DNA from: Halorubrum salipaludis
Lineage (GTDB): Archaea > Halobacteriota > Halobacteria > Halobacteriales > Haloferacaceae
Reading direction: 5' to 3'
Length of the DNA: 64,000 bases
NCBI RefSeq assembly: GCF_002286985.1
Contig: NZ_NSKC01000005.1
Coordinates: 281,001-345,000, forward strand
In this document: positions 50,324 through 60,489 of the stretch, piece after piece
Layout: the number at the start of each line of letters is the position of its first letter
How positions within the stretch are numbered: position 1 is the first letter of the stretch
The notes under the pieces: generated by a model
Told to the model about the DNA's origin: nothing
Database searches by the model: none
The model's input: only the letters and a program-made list of their open reading frames with translations
Program-made: the position numbers and the translations under genes

Positions 50324-51376
50324 TCACAGCGCCGGCGGCTCGCCGCGACCGATAACGATCTCCTGACCCTCGACGTCTTCGAGGGAGGCGACGCGACCGC
50401 CGATGTCGACCCGGCCGGACTCGGTCTCGACGGTGAGCGACGCGACCTCCTCGCTGTCCTCGAACGCGAGGTCGACGACGCGCCCCCGGACGGTCACCGA
50501 GTCGCCGGTCTCGATGTCGCGGCCCTCCACGGTCGCGTAGAACTCCTCGCCCTCGAACTCCCGGACATCCTTGACGGCGCGGCGGATCGAGGCGTAGCGG
50601 CGCGGGAACGGGCGGGCGGCACCGTCGGCGGCGAGCGTCTCGGCGGTCGTCCACAGCACGGTGCCGAAGAAGCCGGAGACGAGGAACCCGAGCGCGGAGC
50701 GGTTGAAGATGACGCCGTACCGCTCGCGGTCGTCGCGGAGCGCGTCCTGCGTGGCGTACACGGAGTACTCCCCGTCGCCGACGGCTAAGATTGGCGTGGT
50801 GATCCCGCGGCGTGCACGGGCGATCGTCGCCACCTCCAGGTAGTCGAACTCCTCGGGGTCCGGCGCGCGGGACGCGGGGGTGACGAGGAGTTCGACGCTG
50901 ACGCCCGCCTGCACCTTCGCGGCGAGCTCGTCGCGGAAGCGGCGGAGGAGCCCCGGCGTGAGCGACAGCGCCAGCTCGTACTCGGCGCCGGCGATCACCT
51001 CTTCGAGGTACCGGAGGATCGTCGACCGCGACTTCACAAGCGACACCGCCTCGGTCTCGCGGGTCGGGGCGGTGTAGCGGGCCGCCAGCTCGTCGACCAT
51101 CTCCGCGAACGAGGACCGGAGGTCGCCGAACGCGTCCTCCGGGTCGACGGCGACGATCTTCATCGGACGCGACTCGCGGAGCTCGACGAGCCCGCGGTCC
51201 GAGAGGCTTCGGACCGTGTCGTACACGCGCGGCTGCGGGATGTCGGTCCGGTCGGCGATGTCGCTCGCGGTCAGTTCCCCGTGTTCCAACACGGCGAGGT
51301 ACGCGTCGATCTCGTACTCGCCGAGGTTGAAGCGGTCCCCGACGCGGTCGAGCGTGCCGCGGAGATCGTCGGTCAT
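50324..51376 (-). CDS. TrmB family transcriptional regulator
   Basis: This sugar-responsive regulator family has 350 residues here, from the ATG at 51376. The N-terminal winged helix is [23 protein letters not shown] ([20 protein letters not shown]), with [20 protein letters not shown] and [16 protein letters not shown] coiled segment ([14 protein letters not shown]) and the sugar-binding-type domain follow ([40 protein letters not shown]). The C-terminal domain ([20 protein letters not shown]) is beta-rich. In haloarchaea TrmB controls gluconeogenic and other metabolic genes; the targets here are unknown. Its 3' end abuts a 21-bp tandem array. Confidence 0.9.
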   Translation of the reverse strand: MTDDLRGTLDRVGDRFNLGEYEIDAYLAVLEHGELTASDIADRTDIPQPRVYDTVRSLSDRGLVELRESRPMKIVAVDPEDAFGDLRSSFAEMVDELAARYTAPTRETEAVSLVKSRSTILRYLEEVIAGAEYELALSLTPGLLRRFRDELAAKVQAGVSVELLVTPASRAPDPEEFDYLEVATIARARRGITTPILAVGDGEYSVYATQDALRDDRERYGVIFNRSALGFLVSGFFGTVLWTTAETLAADGAARPFPRRYASIRRAVKDVREFEGEEFYATVEGRDIETGDSVTVRGRVVDLAFEDSEEVASLTVETESGRVDIGGRVASLEDVEGQEIVIGRGEPPAL

Positions 51377-51449
51377 GCACGTGACGTGGCGGCCCTCCGA
51401 TATAGGTTTTTACTATGAGCCGAGTAGCACGCGTTTTCAGAGGCGGATC

Positions 51450-52190
51450 CTACATGTACATTCGATCATAGGTTCCGTCCGGCTCGCGGTCCTCGATCCG
51501 TTCGGCCAGGTCCTCGTAGTGGCGGCGCACGTCGGCCGCGAACGACATCAGCGGCGCCGAGTCGACGCCCAGGTCGTACGTCTCGTCGATCGCCTCCACG
51601 AGCCGCAGGGCGGCGTCGGCGTCCGGCGCCTGCGCGTGGACCGGGGTGATGAACACACCCACGCCGAGCGGCGAGTCGATTCCCCGCTCGAGCAGGGAGG
51701 CGTTCGTCCCGTCGAGGAACCCGGACTCCATCGGCGGAACGCGGTCGTCGTCGAGGCGCCGCTCGTGGTAGTCCGCCGTCGCGACGTGGAAGGTGCGGTG
51801 CGCGTCCGGGCCGTGCGGGATGGGAACGCCGGACAGCACGGCGATCTCGGAGACGCCCGCCGACTCCGTCCAGTCGAGGACCGCGGCCGCGAGCCGCTCG
51901 CCGAGGGCGGGCGGGACGAACTGCTCGGCCACGAGCACGGTGACGTCGACGTCGTCGGCAGAGTACAGTCGGATCGGTCGCCGCGGCCGGCCCTTCTCGA
52001 AGGGCGTGATCGACGGGAGGCCCTCGGCCCGGACGTGGCCGGTCTGTTCGAGACCGAGGTTCTCCACCAGGTAGTCGACGGCCGTCAGTCCCGCGAGACC
52101 GAACGACGAGAAGCCGGCGACGAGGGTGCCGCTCGGAGCGGATTCGTGCGTGACGCTGAACGTCGGAGAGTCGCGTGAGGGGTTCGACAC
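51450..52190 (-). CDS. PAC2 family (proteasome assembly chaperone-like) protein
   Basis: The protein has 246 residues and starts with GTG at 52190 (VSNPSRDSPTFSVTHESAP). PAC2-type features are LVAGFSSFGLAGLTAVDYLV, IAVLSGVPIPHGPDAHRTFH and PMESGFLDGTNASLLERGID, and the C-terminal part SPLGVGVFITPVHAQAPDAD is typical of archaeal PAC2 proteins. They are related to eukaryotic proteasome chaperones, although a proteasome role in archaea is not firmly shown. It is divergent from the MscS gene with about 108 bp between. Confidence 0.85.
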   Translation of the reverse strand: MSNPSRDSPTFSVTHESAPSGTLVAGFSSFGLAGLTAVDYLVENLGLEQTGHVRAEGLPSITPFEKGRPRRPIRLYSADDVDVTVLVAEQFVPPALGERLAAAVLDWTESAGVSEIAVLSGVPIPHGPDAHRTFHVATADYHERRLDDDRVPPMESGFLDGTNASLLERGIDSPLGVGVFITPVHAQAPDADAALRLVEAIDETYDLGVDSAPLMSFAADVRRHYEDLAERIEDREPDGTYDRMYM

Positions 52191-52298
52191 AGTCCCCGGT
52201 TCGCGGGGGGATGTGTTAGTGGTTATCGAAACGGTGGACCGCGCGTCCCCCGAGCGTCGGGAGAAACGCTTTTTCGGGTGGGCGACGGCGGATTGGCT

Positions 52299-53462
52299 AT
52301 GGTACGGCCCGAGGCCTTCGTCGAAAGTGCGGGGCTGCTCGCCCGCTTCGCGGACCTGGTCGGCGGGGCCGCGGACTCCGCTGCGGGCCGGCTGCTGTTC
52401 GTGCTCCTCTCGGTCGCGGCCGGCGTTCTCCTCTCGAAGTTCCTCGTTCGGCTCATCGGTCGGCCGGTCGCCCGCCGCGTGTCGAGACAGAGCGTCGCGC
52501 AGACGATCGTCAGGGGCGTCCGCGTCGGGACGATCACGCTCTCGCTGTTCGTGGGGCTCTGGGCGGTCGGGTTCCGGTTCGGCGACCTCCTCGTGGGAAC
52601 CGCCGTCTTCTCCGCCGTGATCGGGATCATCCTCGCGCCGCTCGTCGGGAACTTCATCAACGGGGTGTTCATCCTCGCTGACCAGCCGTTCGAGATCGGC
52701 GACATGATCGAGTTGGAGAACGGGACGACGGGGTTCGTCGAGGACATCACGATCCGGTACACGAAGATCTTCACGCTCGACAACACCTTCCTCGTCGTGC
52801 CGAACGGGGCCATGCGCGAGCGCGACGTGACCAACTACTCCGCCGAGGACGAGCGGACCCGGCGGACCATCGACGTGCTCGTCACCTACGAGAGCGACGT
52901 CTCCGAGGCCCGTCGGCTCATCGAGCGCGCCGCGCGGGACTGCGATGCGGTGATCGACGGCGGCCCCGACATCCGAGTCGGCGTCGCGCGCTACACCGCG
53001 AGTCCGGACTGCCGGATCCACGAGTTCGGCGACGACGGCGTCCTCCTTCGCCTCCGGTACTGGGTGAAGAAGCCGTACAAGCTCGCGAAGGTCCAGTCCG
53101 ACGTGAACATCCGGATCCGCGAGCGACTCACGGACGCCGACGTGGAGATGGCGTACCCGCACCGGCACCTCGTCTTCGACGACACCTCCGGAGTCGCGCG
53201 GGTCGGCGGCCCGGAAGACGGTCGTCCCGAGGGCGAACGGGCGGGCGACAAGCCCGACCCGGAGGGCCGGGGTAGCGGCGGGCGTCAGGCGGACGAGACC
53301 GGGGCGGGAGAAACCGAATCGGGTGACGCCGGGACGGACAGGGCCGAGGCGGACAGGGCCGAGGCGGACGCGACGCCGGCGGACGGCGGCGACTCGGCAG
53401 GCGGTTCCCCCTCGGATGGCGTCGACTCTGGGGGCGACGCCGGTCCGGGCCGCGACCGATGA
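52299..53462 (+). CDS. MscS-type small-conductance mechanosensitive channel
   Basis: The protein has 387 residues from the ATG at 52299, with a T-rich box (gctttttc) about 28 nt upstream. Three helices are at AAGRLLFVLLSVAAGVLLSK, VRVGTITLSLFVGLWAVGFRF and the pore helix LLVGTAVFSAVIGIILAPLV. The MscS beta domain follows (LADQPFEIGDMIELENGTTG, IRYTKIFTLDNTFLVVPNG), then the C-terminal alpha/beta domain to about residue 300. The remaining 85 residues are an acidic Glu/Asp/Gly/Ala tail (with a 15-bp repeat at about 53337-53366). Such channels release solutes on osmotic downshift. Confidence 0.93.
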   Translation: MVRPEAFVESAGLLARFADLVGGAADSAAGRLLFVLLSVAAGVLLSKFLVRLIGRPVARRVSRQSVAQTIVRGVRVGTITLSLFVGLWAVGFRFGDLLVGTAVFSAVIGIILAPLVGNFINGVFILADQPFEIGDMIELENGTTGFVEDITIRYTKIFTLDNTFLVVPNGAMRERDVTNYSAEDERTRRTIDVLVTYESDVSEARRLIERAARDCDAVIDGGPDIRVGVARYTASPDCRIHEFGDDGVLLRLRYWVKKPYKLAKVQSDVNIRIRERLTDADVEMAYPHRHLVFDDTSGVARVGGPEDGRPEGERAGDKPDPEGRGSGGRQADETGAGETESGDAGTDRAEADRAEADATPADGGDSAGGSPSDGVDSGGDAGPGRDR

Positions 53463-53542
53463 CTGATCCCGCGTGAGACACCCTGTGTCGCGCTCCCACG
53501 GAACCGGAAGCCTGATAGACCGAGGCGTCCGCTTATAAGTCA

Positions 53543-55231
53543 GTGAGCGACGAGCCCTCCGAAGACCCGCCGGAGTCGCCTCCGGAGTTCGGCGGTTCCG
53601 GACCCGGTCCCGACGACACCGGCGACGACGGTGGTTCGACCGACGAGACGGACGGTAGCGACGCGGCCACCGGCGCGTCTGAAGGAACGACGGGCGACGA
53701 CGCTGCCGACGGCGACCCCTCCGACGATCGCGTGTCCGAGGAGTCGATCACCGAGGGGAGCCTGATCCGGCCGCTGTTCCAGCTCGCGTGGCCGATCGTC
53801 GTCATCCAGCTGCTGCAGGTGACGTACAACGTCGTCGACACGCTGTACCTCGGGCGGCTGTCGGCCGAGGCGGTCGGCGCGATCAGCCTCGCGTTCCCGC
53901 TGATCTTCCTGCTCATCGCGGTCGCGGGCGGCTTCACGACCGCGGGGGCGATCCTCGTCGCGCAGTACACCGGCGCCGACGGGGACCGGTCCGCGGGGCT
54001 GGTCGCCGGTCAGACCATCTTCAGCGTCTCCGTGCTGTCGGTGCTCATCGGGATCGGCGGCTACTTCTACACGCGACCGGCGCTCGAGATCCTGCCGAGC
54101 GACCCCGACACGGCGGCGACCGTGATCCCGCTGGCGGCCGACTACATGGAGGTCATCTTCGCCGGCATCCCGCTGATGTTCGGGTTCTTCGTCTTCTCGG
54201 CGCTGATGCGCGGGTACGGCGACACGCGGACCCCGATGGCGGTGATGCTCGTCTCGGTCGCCCTGAACGTCCTCCTCGACCCGTTCCTCATCTTCGGGTT
54301 CTCGGCGAACCCGCTGTTCGAGTGGCTGGCGGCGGTGCCGCTCGTCGCGGCGCTCGATCCCGTGGGCCTTCAGGAGGCGCTGTTCGCGGCCACCGGGTTC
54401 ACCGGCTACGGGATCGAGGGGGCCGCGATGGCGACGATCTTCTCCCGGGGGGTCGCCACCGCGATCGGCCTCTGGCTGCTGTTCGCCACCGCGCTGGGGC
54501 CGGCGGTCTCGGTGGGTCACCTTCGGCCGGACCTCGGGTTCATCGAGGACATCTTCCGGCTCGGGCTCCCCTCCAGCGTCGAGCAGACGACCAGCGCGCT
54601 CGCGATGATCACGCTCACGGCGATGGTGGTCACGTTCTCGCCGCCGGTGGTGGCGGCCTACGGGCTGGGGAACCGGCTCATCTCGCTCGTGTTCCTCCCC
54701 GCCATGGGGCTCGGGCGTGCGATCGACACGATGGTCGGCCAGAACCTCGGGGCGAACCGGGCGGACCGCGCGGCGCGCTCGGTGAAGCTCGCGGCGTCGA
54801 CCGGCGCCGGGGTGATGTTCCTCGTCGCGGTCGTCGCGGTGGCGTTCACGGAGCCGATCGTCGGCGCCTTCCTCGGCGACGTGCCCGACGCGCCCGCGAC
54901 CGTCGCGTACGCGGTCGAGTACGTGCAGATCCGGTCCGTCGAGTTCGCCTTCATCGGCGTCTCGCAGGTCATCCTCGGCGCGTTCCGCGGGGCCGGCAAC
55001 ACGAAGACCGCGATGGTGATCTCGATCCTCACCCTCTGGGTCGGACGGGTCGCCAGCGTGGGGTACCTCGTCTTCGTCGCCGGCTGGGGCGAGACGGGGA
55101 TCTGGGTCGGGATGGCGCTCGGAAACGTGCTCGGGGCGATAATCGGCGTCGCGTGGTTCGCGCGCGGGACGTGGACGGAGCGGTACATCGACGACCCGGC
55201 GCCGGGCGTGGATCCCGCGGGCGACGACTGA
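53543..55231 (+). CDS. MATE family efflux transporter
   Basis: This Na+ or H+ antiporter of cationic drugs or metabolites has 562 residues from a GTG at 53543 and about 12 helices. The MATE pattern includes IRPLFQLAWPIVVIQLLQVT, VDTLYLGRLSAEAVGAISLA and, in the second half, LGLPSSVEQTTSALAMITL, GLGRAIDTMVGQNLGANRAD. The first 60 residues are acidic low complexity, common in haloarchaeal annotations. The TATA-like cttataag lies only about 4-12 nt upstream of 53543, which does not fit a leaderless start there. An in-frame GTG at 53732 (MSEESITEGSLIRPL) is an alternative start. Confidence 0.9.
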   Translation: MSDEPSEDPPESPPEFGGSGPGPDDTGDDGGSTDETDGSDAATGASEGTTGDDAADGDPSDDRVSEESITEGSLIRPLFQLAWPIVVIQLLQVTYNVVDTLYLGRLSAEAVGAISLAFPLIFLLIAVAGGFTTAGAILVAQYTGADGDRSAGLVAGQTIFSVSVLSVLIGIGGYFYTRPALEILPSDPDTAATVIPLAADYMEVIFAGIPLMFGFFVFSALMRGYGDTRTPMAVMLVSVALNVLLDPFLIFGFSANPLFEWLAAVPLVAALDPVGLQEALFAATGFTGYGIEGAAMATIFSRGVATAIGLWLLFATALGPAVSVGHLRPDLGFIEDIFRLGLPSSVEQTTSALAMITLTAMVVTFSPPVVAAYGLGNRLISLVFLPAMGLGRAIDTMVGQNLGANRADRAARSVKLAASTGAGVMFLVAVVAVAFTEPIVGAFLGDVPDAPATVAYAVEYVQIRSVEFAFIGVSQVILGAFRGAGNTKTAMVISILTLWVGRVASVGYLVFVAGWGETGIWVGMALGNVLGAIIGVAWFARGTWTERYIDDPAPGVDPAGDD

Positions 55232-55271
55232 GGGTAGGTGCGGAGCGGGAGGGAGAGAACGCGACGGGGGA

Positions 55272-55499
55272 TCAGTGCCGGAACAGGTGGATCGCGTCCT
55301 CGTCGCGGAGGAGACAGAAGCGCGCGCCGTCGTTCTCCGGGAAGGTCGTCCCGGTCTGTCGAGTGGTGAAGAGTCGGTCGAACGGGGCGTCACAGACCGG
55401 GCAGGCCACGTCTTTCCGGTTCTCCCAGAGGCTCGTCGCTCCCGTGTCTTTCAGCTGTTTCAGCGCGTGGCGGTGGTCGTGCACGTCGAAACGCGGCAT
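55272..55499 (-). CDS. Small zinc-finger-type protein, unknown function
   Basis: The protein has 75 residues from the ATG at 55499. A CxxC is visible (VACPVCDAPFDRLFTTRQ) with a further Cys in GARFCLLRDEDAIHLFRH; His residues are frequent (VHDHRHALKQL). It is a likely metal-binding or nucleic-acid-binding protein of a haloarchaeal family; I did not place it more precisely. It is convergent with the MATE gene. Confidence 0.72.
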   Translation of the reverse strand: MPRFDVHDHRHALKQLKDTGATSLWENRKDVACPVCDAPFDRLFTTRQTGTTFPENDGARFCLLRDEDAIHLFRH

Positions 55500-55564
55500 G
55501 CGTCGAGATCTGCGGGACGGAAGTTGAACGTGACCCCGCGAGTATCAGCGGTGATTCCGGTTCA

Positions 55565-55624
55565 GCGTGGAGAAGGGGCGCCGATCACGTCTCGGCGTGG
55601 AGAGAGGGCGCCGATCACGTCTCG
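55565..55624. repeat. 30-bp tandem duplication over a stop codon
   Basis: Two copies of a 30-bp unit (GCGTGGAGAAGGGGCGCCGAT...TCG) lie at 55565-55594 and 55595-55624, differing at two positions. The second copy contains the stop codon (55615-55617) of the zinc-ribbon gene on the minus strand. It therefore looks like a recent duplication of the gene's 3' end. Confidence 0.85.
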
Positions 55625-56418
55625 GCGTCCGAGAGCCGATCACGGGCCCGATCGAGCGCGGCCTCGTCACCGGTCCTGACGTAGTCGCCCAGCGCGTCCG
55701 CGGCGTCGACGAGGGCGTCCGCGTCGCCGGGCGGTACGTCTCCCGTGAGCGCCTCCGCGCGCTTCGTACGGTCGCGGAGGCGTTCGAGGAGCTCTCTGGT
55801 GGGGTCGATCCGAGAGCGCGGGTCGTCGCCGTCGACGGAAACCGTGGGAGCGGACGCGTCGGCGTCGGCCGCTTCGCCGTCTTCGGTCGCGGAGAGCTCG
55901 TCGAGGAACGCGAGGAGGTCGCTCCGGTACTCGTCGACCGCGCGGACCGCGGCCATCCCGCGCGCCTCGCGGAGGGACTCGGGGACCGCCTCGGTCGGGG
56001 GCCTGTCGCCGTCGTCGGCGCCGGCGAGCAGCGCGAGGAGGTACTCCCGGTCGCGGTCGGTCGGGTCGCGCAGCCGGTCGTACAGGTCCACCGCCTCCAG
56101 CAGTTCGCGTGCGGCGAGGTACGTGTCGTCGAGCGGGAGCAGGTCGCCGCCGCGGATGAACCCCCGCTTGCGGGCGTACTCGCGGAGGTCGGCCTTGAGG
56201 TCGTCGACGCCTTCCTCGGGGAGCGTCCCGCGGGCCTCTCCGAACCGGACGCGGTGGGGAGTGAGGTCGAGGGTCGCCGGCGCATCGGTGTGAGCCGTCC
56301 TGTCGTCGACGCCGACGCTCCTGAGAGCGCCGCAGTCTGGGCACTCGACGGAGCCCGTCTCGTAGTACGACCAGCGCGCGCCGCACGATTGGCACTCCCG
56401 TTCGCCGCGGACCTTCAT
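55615..56418 (-). CDS. Zinc-ribbon protein with long helical tail
   Basis: The protein has 267 residues starting at MKVRGERECQSCGARWSYYE (ATG 56418; an in-frame ATG 9 bases upstream is the alternative). The zinc ribbon is CQSCGARW...CPDCGALR (Cys pairs at about residues 9/12 and 28/31). The rest is acidic and mostly helical (AARELLEAVDLYDRLRDPTD, YLLALLAGADDG, ADALVDAADALGDYV), without catalytic motifs. TFIIB-like or general zinc-ribbon proteins of haloarchaea have this shape. The 3' end is partly duplicated (repeat at 55565-55624). It is divergent from the membrane-protein gene. Confidence 0.78.
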   Translation of the reverse strand: MKVRGERECQSCGARWSYYETGSVECPDCGALRSVGVDDRTAHTDAPATLDLTPHRVRFGEARGTLPEEGVDDLKADLREYARKRGFIRGGDLLPLDDTYLAARELLEAVDLYDRLRDPTDRDREYLLALLAGADDGDRPPTEAVPESLREARGMAAVRAVDEYRSDLLAFLDELSATEDGEAADADASAPTVSVDGDDPRSRIDPTRELLERLRDRTKRAEALTGDVPPGDADALVDAADALGDYVRTGDEAALDRARDRLSDAET

Positions 56419-56573
56419 GCGAGCCACTTCGTCGCGTTCGGCGTAAAGGGCTGTGGGTCGCGTCCGGGGTGATATCGATTGGAACGGCGAGGCGTCCGAC
56501 GTAGCACCGGTCGGGACGGACCAGAGCGTTCGTCGGCCCCGAGTATATATAGGCGCCCGACGAATCGGCGGCC

Positions 56574-57734
56574 ATGGGTTGGCACGCCGTCGACGCGGTG
56601 GACGACGCCGTCGAGGCCACTCGTCGATTCCTGTTCCCGTTCAACGCTGTTCGCTGGGCGAAGCTCGCGCTCCTCGTCCTCCTGATGGGCGGCGGCGCGA
56701 ACGCCGGCGTGTCGGTTCCCACGTCTCCAGACGCCCGAATCGGCGGGGTTTCGGGAGTCGCCGGGGAGTTGGGGACCGGCACGAGGACAGACGCGGCGAC
56801 ACTCGGGAACGCCCTCTCAGACCTCTTCGCCGGTGCGTCCGGCGACTGGCTGATCGTCGCCGCGGCCGTCGCCGCGGTCGTCGTCGTGATCGGGCTCTCG
56901 GTGGCCTCGCTATCGCTTCGGCTGGTCTTCTACGACGCGCTCCGGACGAACGAGGTCCGACTGTGGCGGCCGTTTCTCGGTCGTCTCCGACAGGCCGTCG
57001 GGCTGTTCGCCGCCTCGGTGGCCCTCTCGGCGGTCGCTACCGTCCCCATCGCGCTGGCGGTGCTCGCGGCCGTCGCGGCCGAGACACCAACCGGATGGGG
57101 GCCGATCGACTCGTTCGCGGCGACGGCGGGATCGCTGCCGATCGGCCTCGCGATCGCTGCGGGGCTCGTCGGGAGCGCGCTCGTCCTGCTCGCGACGCTC
57201 GCGCTCCGACTCACCTTCGAGTTCGTCGTCCCCGCGATGGTTCTCGAGGATCGCGGTGTGATCGCCGGGTGGCGCCGGGTCCGGCAAGCGATCGCCGGAG
57301 AGTGGGCGGAGCTCGGCGCCTACCTCGCGGTGCACTTCTTCGTGGGCGTCGGGATCGCGGTCGTCAGCGGGACCGCGTTCGTGATCGCTGGTTCGGCGGT
57401 CGTCGCCGTCGCCGGGAGCGCGCTCCTGCTCGCGGCCGTCCCCCTCGGGGGGCTCGGCGCGCTGGCGAGCACGACCGCCGGAATCGCGGCCGTCGCGGTC
57501 GTCGTGACCGTCGCTGTCGCGACGCTGGTGGCGGTGACGCTTCCAGTCAGCGTCGTCACGCGATCGTATCTGATCGCGTACGAGGTCGCCACGCTCGGCG
57601 GGATCGATCCGGGACTAACGCTGCTTCACCCGGACCTCGATCCGGATTCGACTGGGGCTGACCGCGATTCGACTGGGGCTGACCGCGATTCGACTGGGGC
57701 TGACCGCGATTCGACTGGGCCCGACCGGGACTGA
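56574..57734 (+). CDS. Polytopic membrane protein with repetitive C-terminus
   Basis: The protein has 386 residues from the ATG at 56574, below a TATA-like gtatatatag centred about 29 nt upstream (leaderless). About seven helices are visible (WAKLALLVLLMGGGANAG, DWLIVAAAVAAVVVVIGLSV, AVGLFAASVALSAVATVPIA, GLVGSALVLLATLALRLTFE, LAVHFFVGVGIAVVSGTAFV, AVAGSALLLAAVPLGGLGAL, AVAVVVTVAVATLVAVTLPV). The last 28 residues are four repeats of DSTGADR type encoded by a 21-bp tandem array (57645-57728). No family was placed. It is monocistronic. Confidence 0.8.
   Translation: MGWHAVDAVDDAVEATRRFLFPFNAVRWAKLALLVLLMGGGANAGVSVPTSPDARIGGVSGVAGELGTGTRTDAATLGNALSDLFAGASGDWLIVAAAVAAVVVVIGLSVASLSLRLVFYDALRTNEVRLWRPFLGRLRQAVGLFAASVALSAVATVPIALAVLAAVAAETPTGWGPIDSFAATAGSLPIGLAIAAGLVGSALVLLATLALRLTFEFVVPAMVLEDRGVIAGWRRVRQAIAGEWAELGAYLAVHFFVGVGIAVVSGTAFVIAGSAVVAVAGSALLLAAVPLGGLGALASTTAGIAAVAVVVTVAVATLVAVTLPVSVVTRSYLIAYEVATLGGIDPGLTLLHPDLDPDSTGADRDSTGADRDSTGADRDSTGPDRD
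57645..57728 (+). repeat. Four tandem copies of a 21-bp unit inside the gene's 3' end
   Basis: The unit is GATTCGACTGGGGCTGACCGC, at 57645, 57666, 57687 and 57708 (the last diverged, ending gggcccgaccgg). It encodes the heptad DSTGADR at the C-terminus of the membrane protein. The length is the same as the 21-bp array at 50151-50297, although the sequences differ. Confidence 0.95.
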
Positions 57735-57817
57735 GTCGCATCTGGGATCGTCGAATGTCGAATCAGTATTCGACGGGTTCACGTACCTTTTTACTCCGTT
57801 ACCGAATTGGAGGAGAC

Positions 57818-60070
57818 ATGGGACTGGACGACGACGCGAGGGAGTATCACCGAGAGGAGCCGCCGGGGAAGATCGCGATCGAGACCACCAAGCCGACGAA
57901 CACGCAGCGAGACCTCTCGCTCGCGTACTCGCCGGGGGTCGCGGCGCCGTGTCGCGACATCGCCGCGGACCCCGAGTCGGTGTTCGAGTACACGGCGAAG
58001 GGGAACCTCGTCGCGGTCGTCTCGAACGGGTCCGCCGTGCTCGGCCTCGGCGATATCGGCGCCTCGGCCTCGAAACCCGTCATGGAGGGGAAGGGCGTGC
58101 TGTTCAAGCGCTTCGCCGACATCGACGTGTTCGACATCGAGCTCGACATCGACGCGGTCGACCCGTTCTGCGAGGCCGTAAAGGCCATGGAGCCCACTTT
58201 CGGCGGCGTGAATCTCGAGGACATCAAGGCCCCCGAGTGCTTCAAGATCGAGGAGCGGCTCCGCGAGGAGATGGACGTGCCCGTGTTCCACGACGACCAG
58301 CACGGGACCGCGATCATCTCCGGCGCGGCGCTGATGAACGCGACCGAGATCTCCGGGAAGGACCTCTCCGAGATCGACATCGTCTTCTCGGGCGCGGGCG
58401 CGTCCGCGATCGCGACGGCCCGCTTCTACGTCTCCCTCGGCGCGAAGAAGGAGAACATCACGATGTGCGACTCCTCCGGCATCATCACCGAGGAGCGCGT
58501 CGCGAACGGCGACGTCAACGAGTACAAGAGCCAGTTCGCCAGCGAGGGCGAGGGCGGCGACCTCGCCGACGCGATGGAGGACGCCGACGTGTTCGTCGGG
58601 CTCTCCGTCGGCGGGATCGTCTCGCAGGAGATGGTCCGGTCGATGGCGTCGGACCCGATCATCTTCGCGATGGCGAACCCCGATCCGGAGATCACCTACG
58701 AGGACGCGAAGGACGCGCGCGACGACACGGTGATCATGGCGACGGGCCGGTCCGACTACCCGAACATGGTGAACAACGTGCTCGGGTTCCCGTTCCTGTT
58801 CCGCGGCGCGCTCGACGTGCGCGCGACGGAGATCAACGAGGAGATGAAGCGGGCGGCCGCCGAGGCGCTCGCGGAGTTGGCTCGCAAGGACGTGCCGGAC
58901 GCGGTCGTGAAGGCGTACGGCGACGACCCGCTTCAGTTCGGCCCGGACTACGTGATCCCGAAGCCCCTCGACCCGCGCGTGCTCTTCGAGGTCGCCCCGA
59001 GCGTCGCGAAGGCGGCGATGGAGTCCGGGTCCGCCCGCACCGAGATCGACTTGGAGCAGTACCGGGAACGGCTGGAGGCGCGCCTCGGAAAGTCCCGCGA
59101 GATGATGCGCGTCGTGTTGAACAAAGCGAAGAGCGACCCGAAGCGCATCGCGCTCGCGGAAGGGACCGACGAGAAGATGATCCGCGCGGCCTACCAGCTC
59201 TCAGAGCAGGGAATCGCGGACCCGGTGCTGCTCGGTGACGCCGACGAGATCGCCAGGACCGCCGACCAACTCGGACTCTCGTTCCAGCCGGAGATCGTCG
59301 ATCCCGACGATCGCGACGTGTCCGCGTACGGAGACCAGCTCTACCAGCTCCGAAAGCGGAAGGGTATCACGAGCCGCGAGGCGAACGAGCTGGTCCGGCG
59401 AGACACGAACTACCTCGGGAGCGTCATGGTGAAGTCGGGAGACGTCGACGCGATGCTCACCGGGCTGACGCACCACTACCCCTCGGCGCTCCGACCGCCG
59501 CTGCAGGTCGTGGGATCCGCGGACAACACCGACACCGTCGCCGGCGTGTACATGCTCACGTTCAAAAATCGGGTCATCTTCTGTGCCGACACCACGGTGA
59601 ACCAGGACCCCGACGCGGAGACGCTCGCGGAGATCACCCGCCACACCGCCGACCTCGCCCGGCGGTTCAACGTCGAGCCCCGCGCGGCGATGCTCTCGTA
59701 CTCCAACTTCGGGAGCGTCGACAACGAGGGGACTCAGAAGCCACGGGAAGCGGTCGAGATTCTCCACGAGGACGACGGCGTCGACTTCCCGGTTGACGGC
59801 GAGATGCAGGCCGACACCGCGGTCGTCGATGACATTCTCAACGACACCTACGAGTTCTCAGAGCTCGACGAGGCCGCGAACGTGCTCGTGTTCCCGAACC
59901 TCGAGGCCGGGAACATCGGCTACAAACTGCTCCAGCGGCTCGGCGGCGCGGAGGCGATCGGTCCGATGCTGGTCGGGATGGACCAGCCCGTTCACGTGCT
60001 CCAGCGCGGCGACGAAGTCAAAGACATCGTCAACCTGGCCAGCGTGGCCGTCGTCGACGCACAGGAGTGA
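57818..60070 (+). CDS. maeB: NADP-dependent malic enzyme with phosphotransacetylase-like domain (MaeB type)
   Basis: Malic enzyme decarboxylates malate to pyruvate with NAD(P)+. The 750-residue protein starts at [20 protein letters not shown] (ATG 57818); a TATA-like cctttttac lies about 27 nt upstream. The N-terminal malic-enzyme part has [19 protein letters not shown] and the metal/substrate block [19 protein letters not shown], and the NAD-binding domain has [20 protein letters not shown]. From about residue 430 a PTA-like domain follows ([41 protein letters not shown]), which in MaeB regulates the enzyme and is usually inactive as a transacetylase. The stop is at 60068-60070, where the origin region begins. 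Confidence 0.95.
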   Translation: MGLDDDAREYHREEPPGKIAIETTKPTNTQRDLSLAYSPGVAAPCRDIAADPESVFEYTAKGNLVAVVSNGSAVLGLGDIGASASKPVMEGKGVLFKRFADIDVFDIELDIDAVDPFCEAVKAMEPTFGGVNLEDIKAPECFKIEERLREEMDVPVFHDDQHGTAIISGAALMNATEISGKDLSEIDIVFSGAGASAIATARFYVSLGAKKENITMCDSSGIITEERVANGDVNEYKSQFASEGEGGDLADAMEDADVFVGLSVGGIVSQEMVRSMASDPIIFAMANPDPEITYEDAKDARDDTVIMATGRSDYPNMVNNVLGFPFLFRGALDVRATEINEEMKRAAAEALAELARKDVPDAVVKAYGDDPLQFGPDYVIPKPLDPRVLFEVAPSVAKAAMESGSARTEIDLEQYRERLEARLGKSREMMRVVLNKAKSDPKRIALAEGTDEKMIRAAYQLSEQGIADPVLLGDADEIARTADQLGLSFQPEIVDPDDRDVSAYGDQLYQLRKRKGITSREANELVRRDTNYLGSVMVKSGDVDAMLTGLTHHYPSALRPPLQVVGSADNTDTVAGVYMLTFKNRVIFCADTTVNQDPDAETLAEITRHTADLARRFNVEPRAAMLSYSNFGSVDNEGTQKPREAVEILHEDDGVDFPVDGEMQADTAVVDDILNDTYEFSELDEAANVLVFPNLEAGNIGYKLLQRLGGAEAIGPMLVGMDQPVHVLQRGDEVKDIVNLASVAVVDAQE

Positions 60071-60111
60071 GGTAACGAACTCCGGAGACAGAGACTCGCG
60101 AGGATTCGGAA

Positions 60112-60131
60112 GTTTCCCCGGAAACTCGCGT
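60112..60131 (+). other. ORB-like site 1 (degenerate)
   Basis: GTTTCCCCGGAAAC core with a weak TCGCGT tail. It lies just after maeB and is the most diverged of the set. Confidence 0.55.
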
Positions 60132-60262
60132 TTTCTCTTCTGACGGTACTGGTGATTCTGACGGCGCTGGTGGTTCTGACGGCGCTAGTGACAACTCGCG
60201 TGCTGACGCCGTCGCTGTTACTACCCCTCGACGACGATTCGCTCGTCGATCGTTTGAGAGAC

Positions 60263-60288
60263 ACACCGTGTTTCCGGTGAAACGGGGT
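60263..60288 (-). other. ORB site 2
   Basis: On the minus strand it contains ACCCCGTTTCACCGGAAACA with a CGGTGT tail. The full 26-bp site is a perfect inverted copy of the site at 60981-61006. Confidence 0.88.
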
Positions 60289-60457
60289 CGGCTGGGGGTG
60301 GGAGGGCCGTCGTGGTCGGTTCGGGCATCAGCGTGCGGTTTCGAATCTTGATCGAGCCGCTTCGAAGTGGCATCTGAGACGGGAAGAATTATAAACAAGT
60401 TTTGAGTACAGTTCGCCAAGCCAAAAAGTAGGTACTGTTGAACGCCGAAGGCTTTGA

Positions 60458-60478
60458 GTTTCATCGGAAACGCGGGGT
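60458..60478 (+). other. ORB site 3
   Basis: GTTTCATCGGAAACGCGGGG followed by T. It has one core mismatch (ATCGG for ACCGG), with the G-rich tail intact. Confidence 0.78.
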
Positions 60479-60489
60479 CCGTCAGAAGT

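Noticed and set aside
50092..50355. Plus-strand frame encoding RGAETAM heptads over the 21-bp array
   Set aside because: It is antisense to the 3' end of the TrmB-type gene, is composed of tandem DNA repeats, and has no promoter or homology support.
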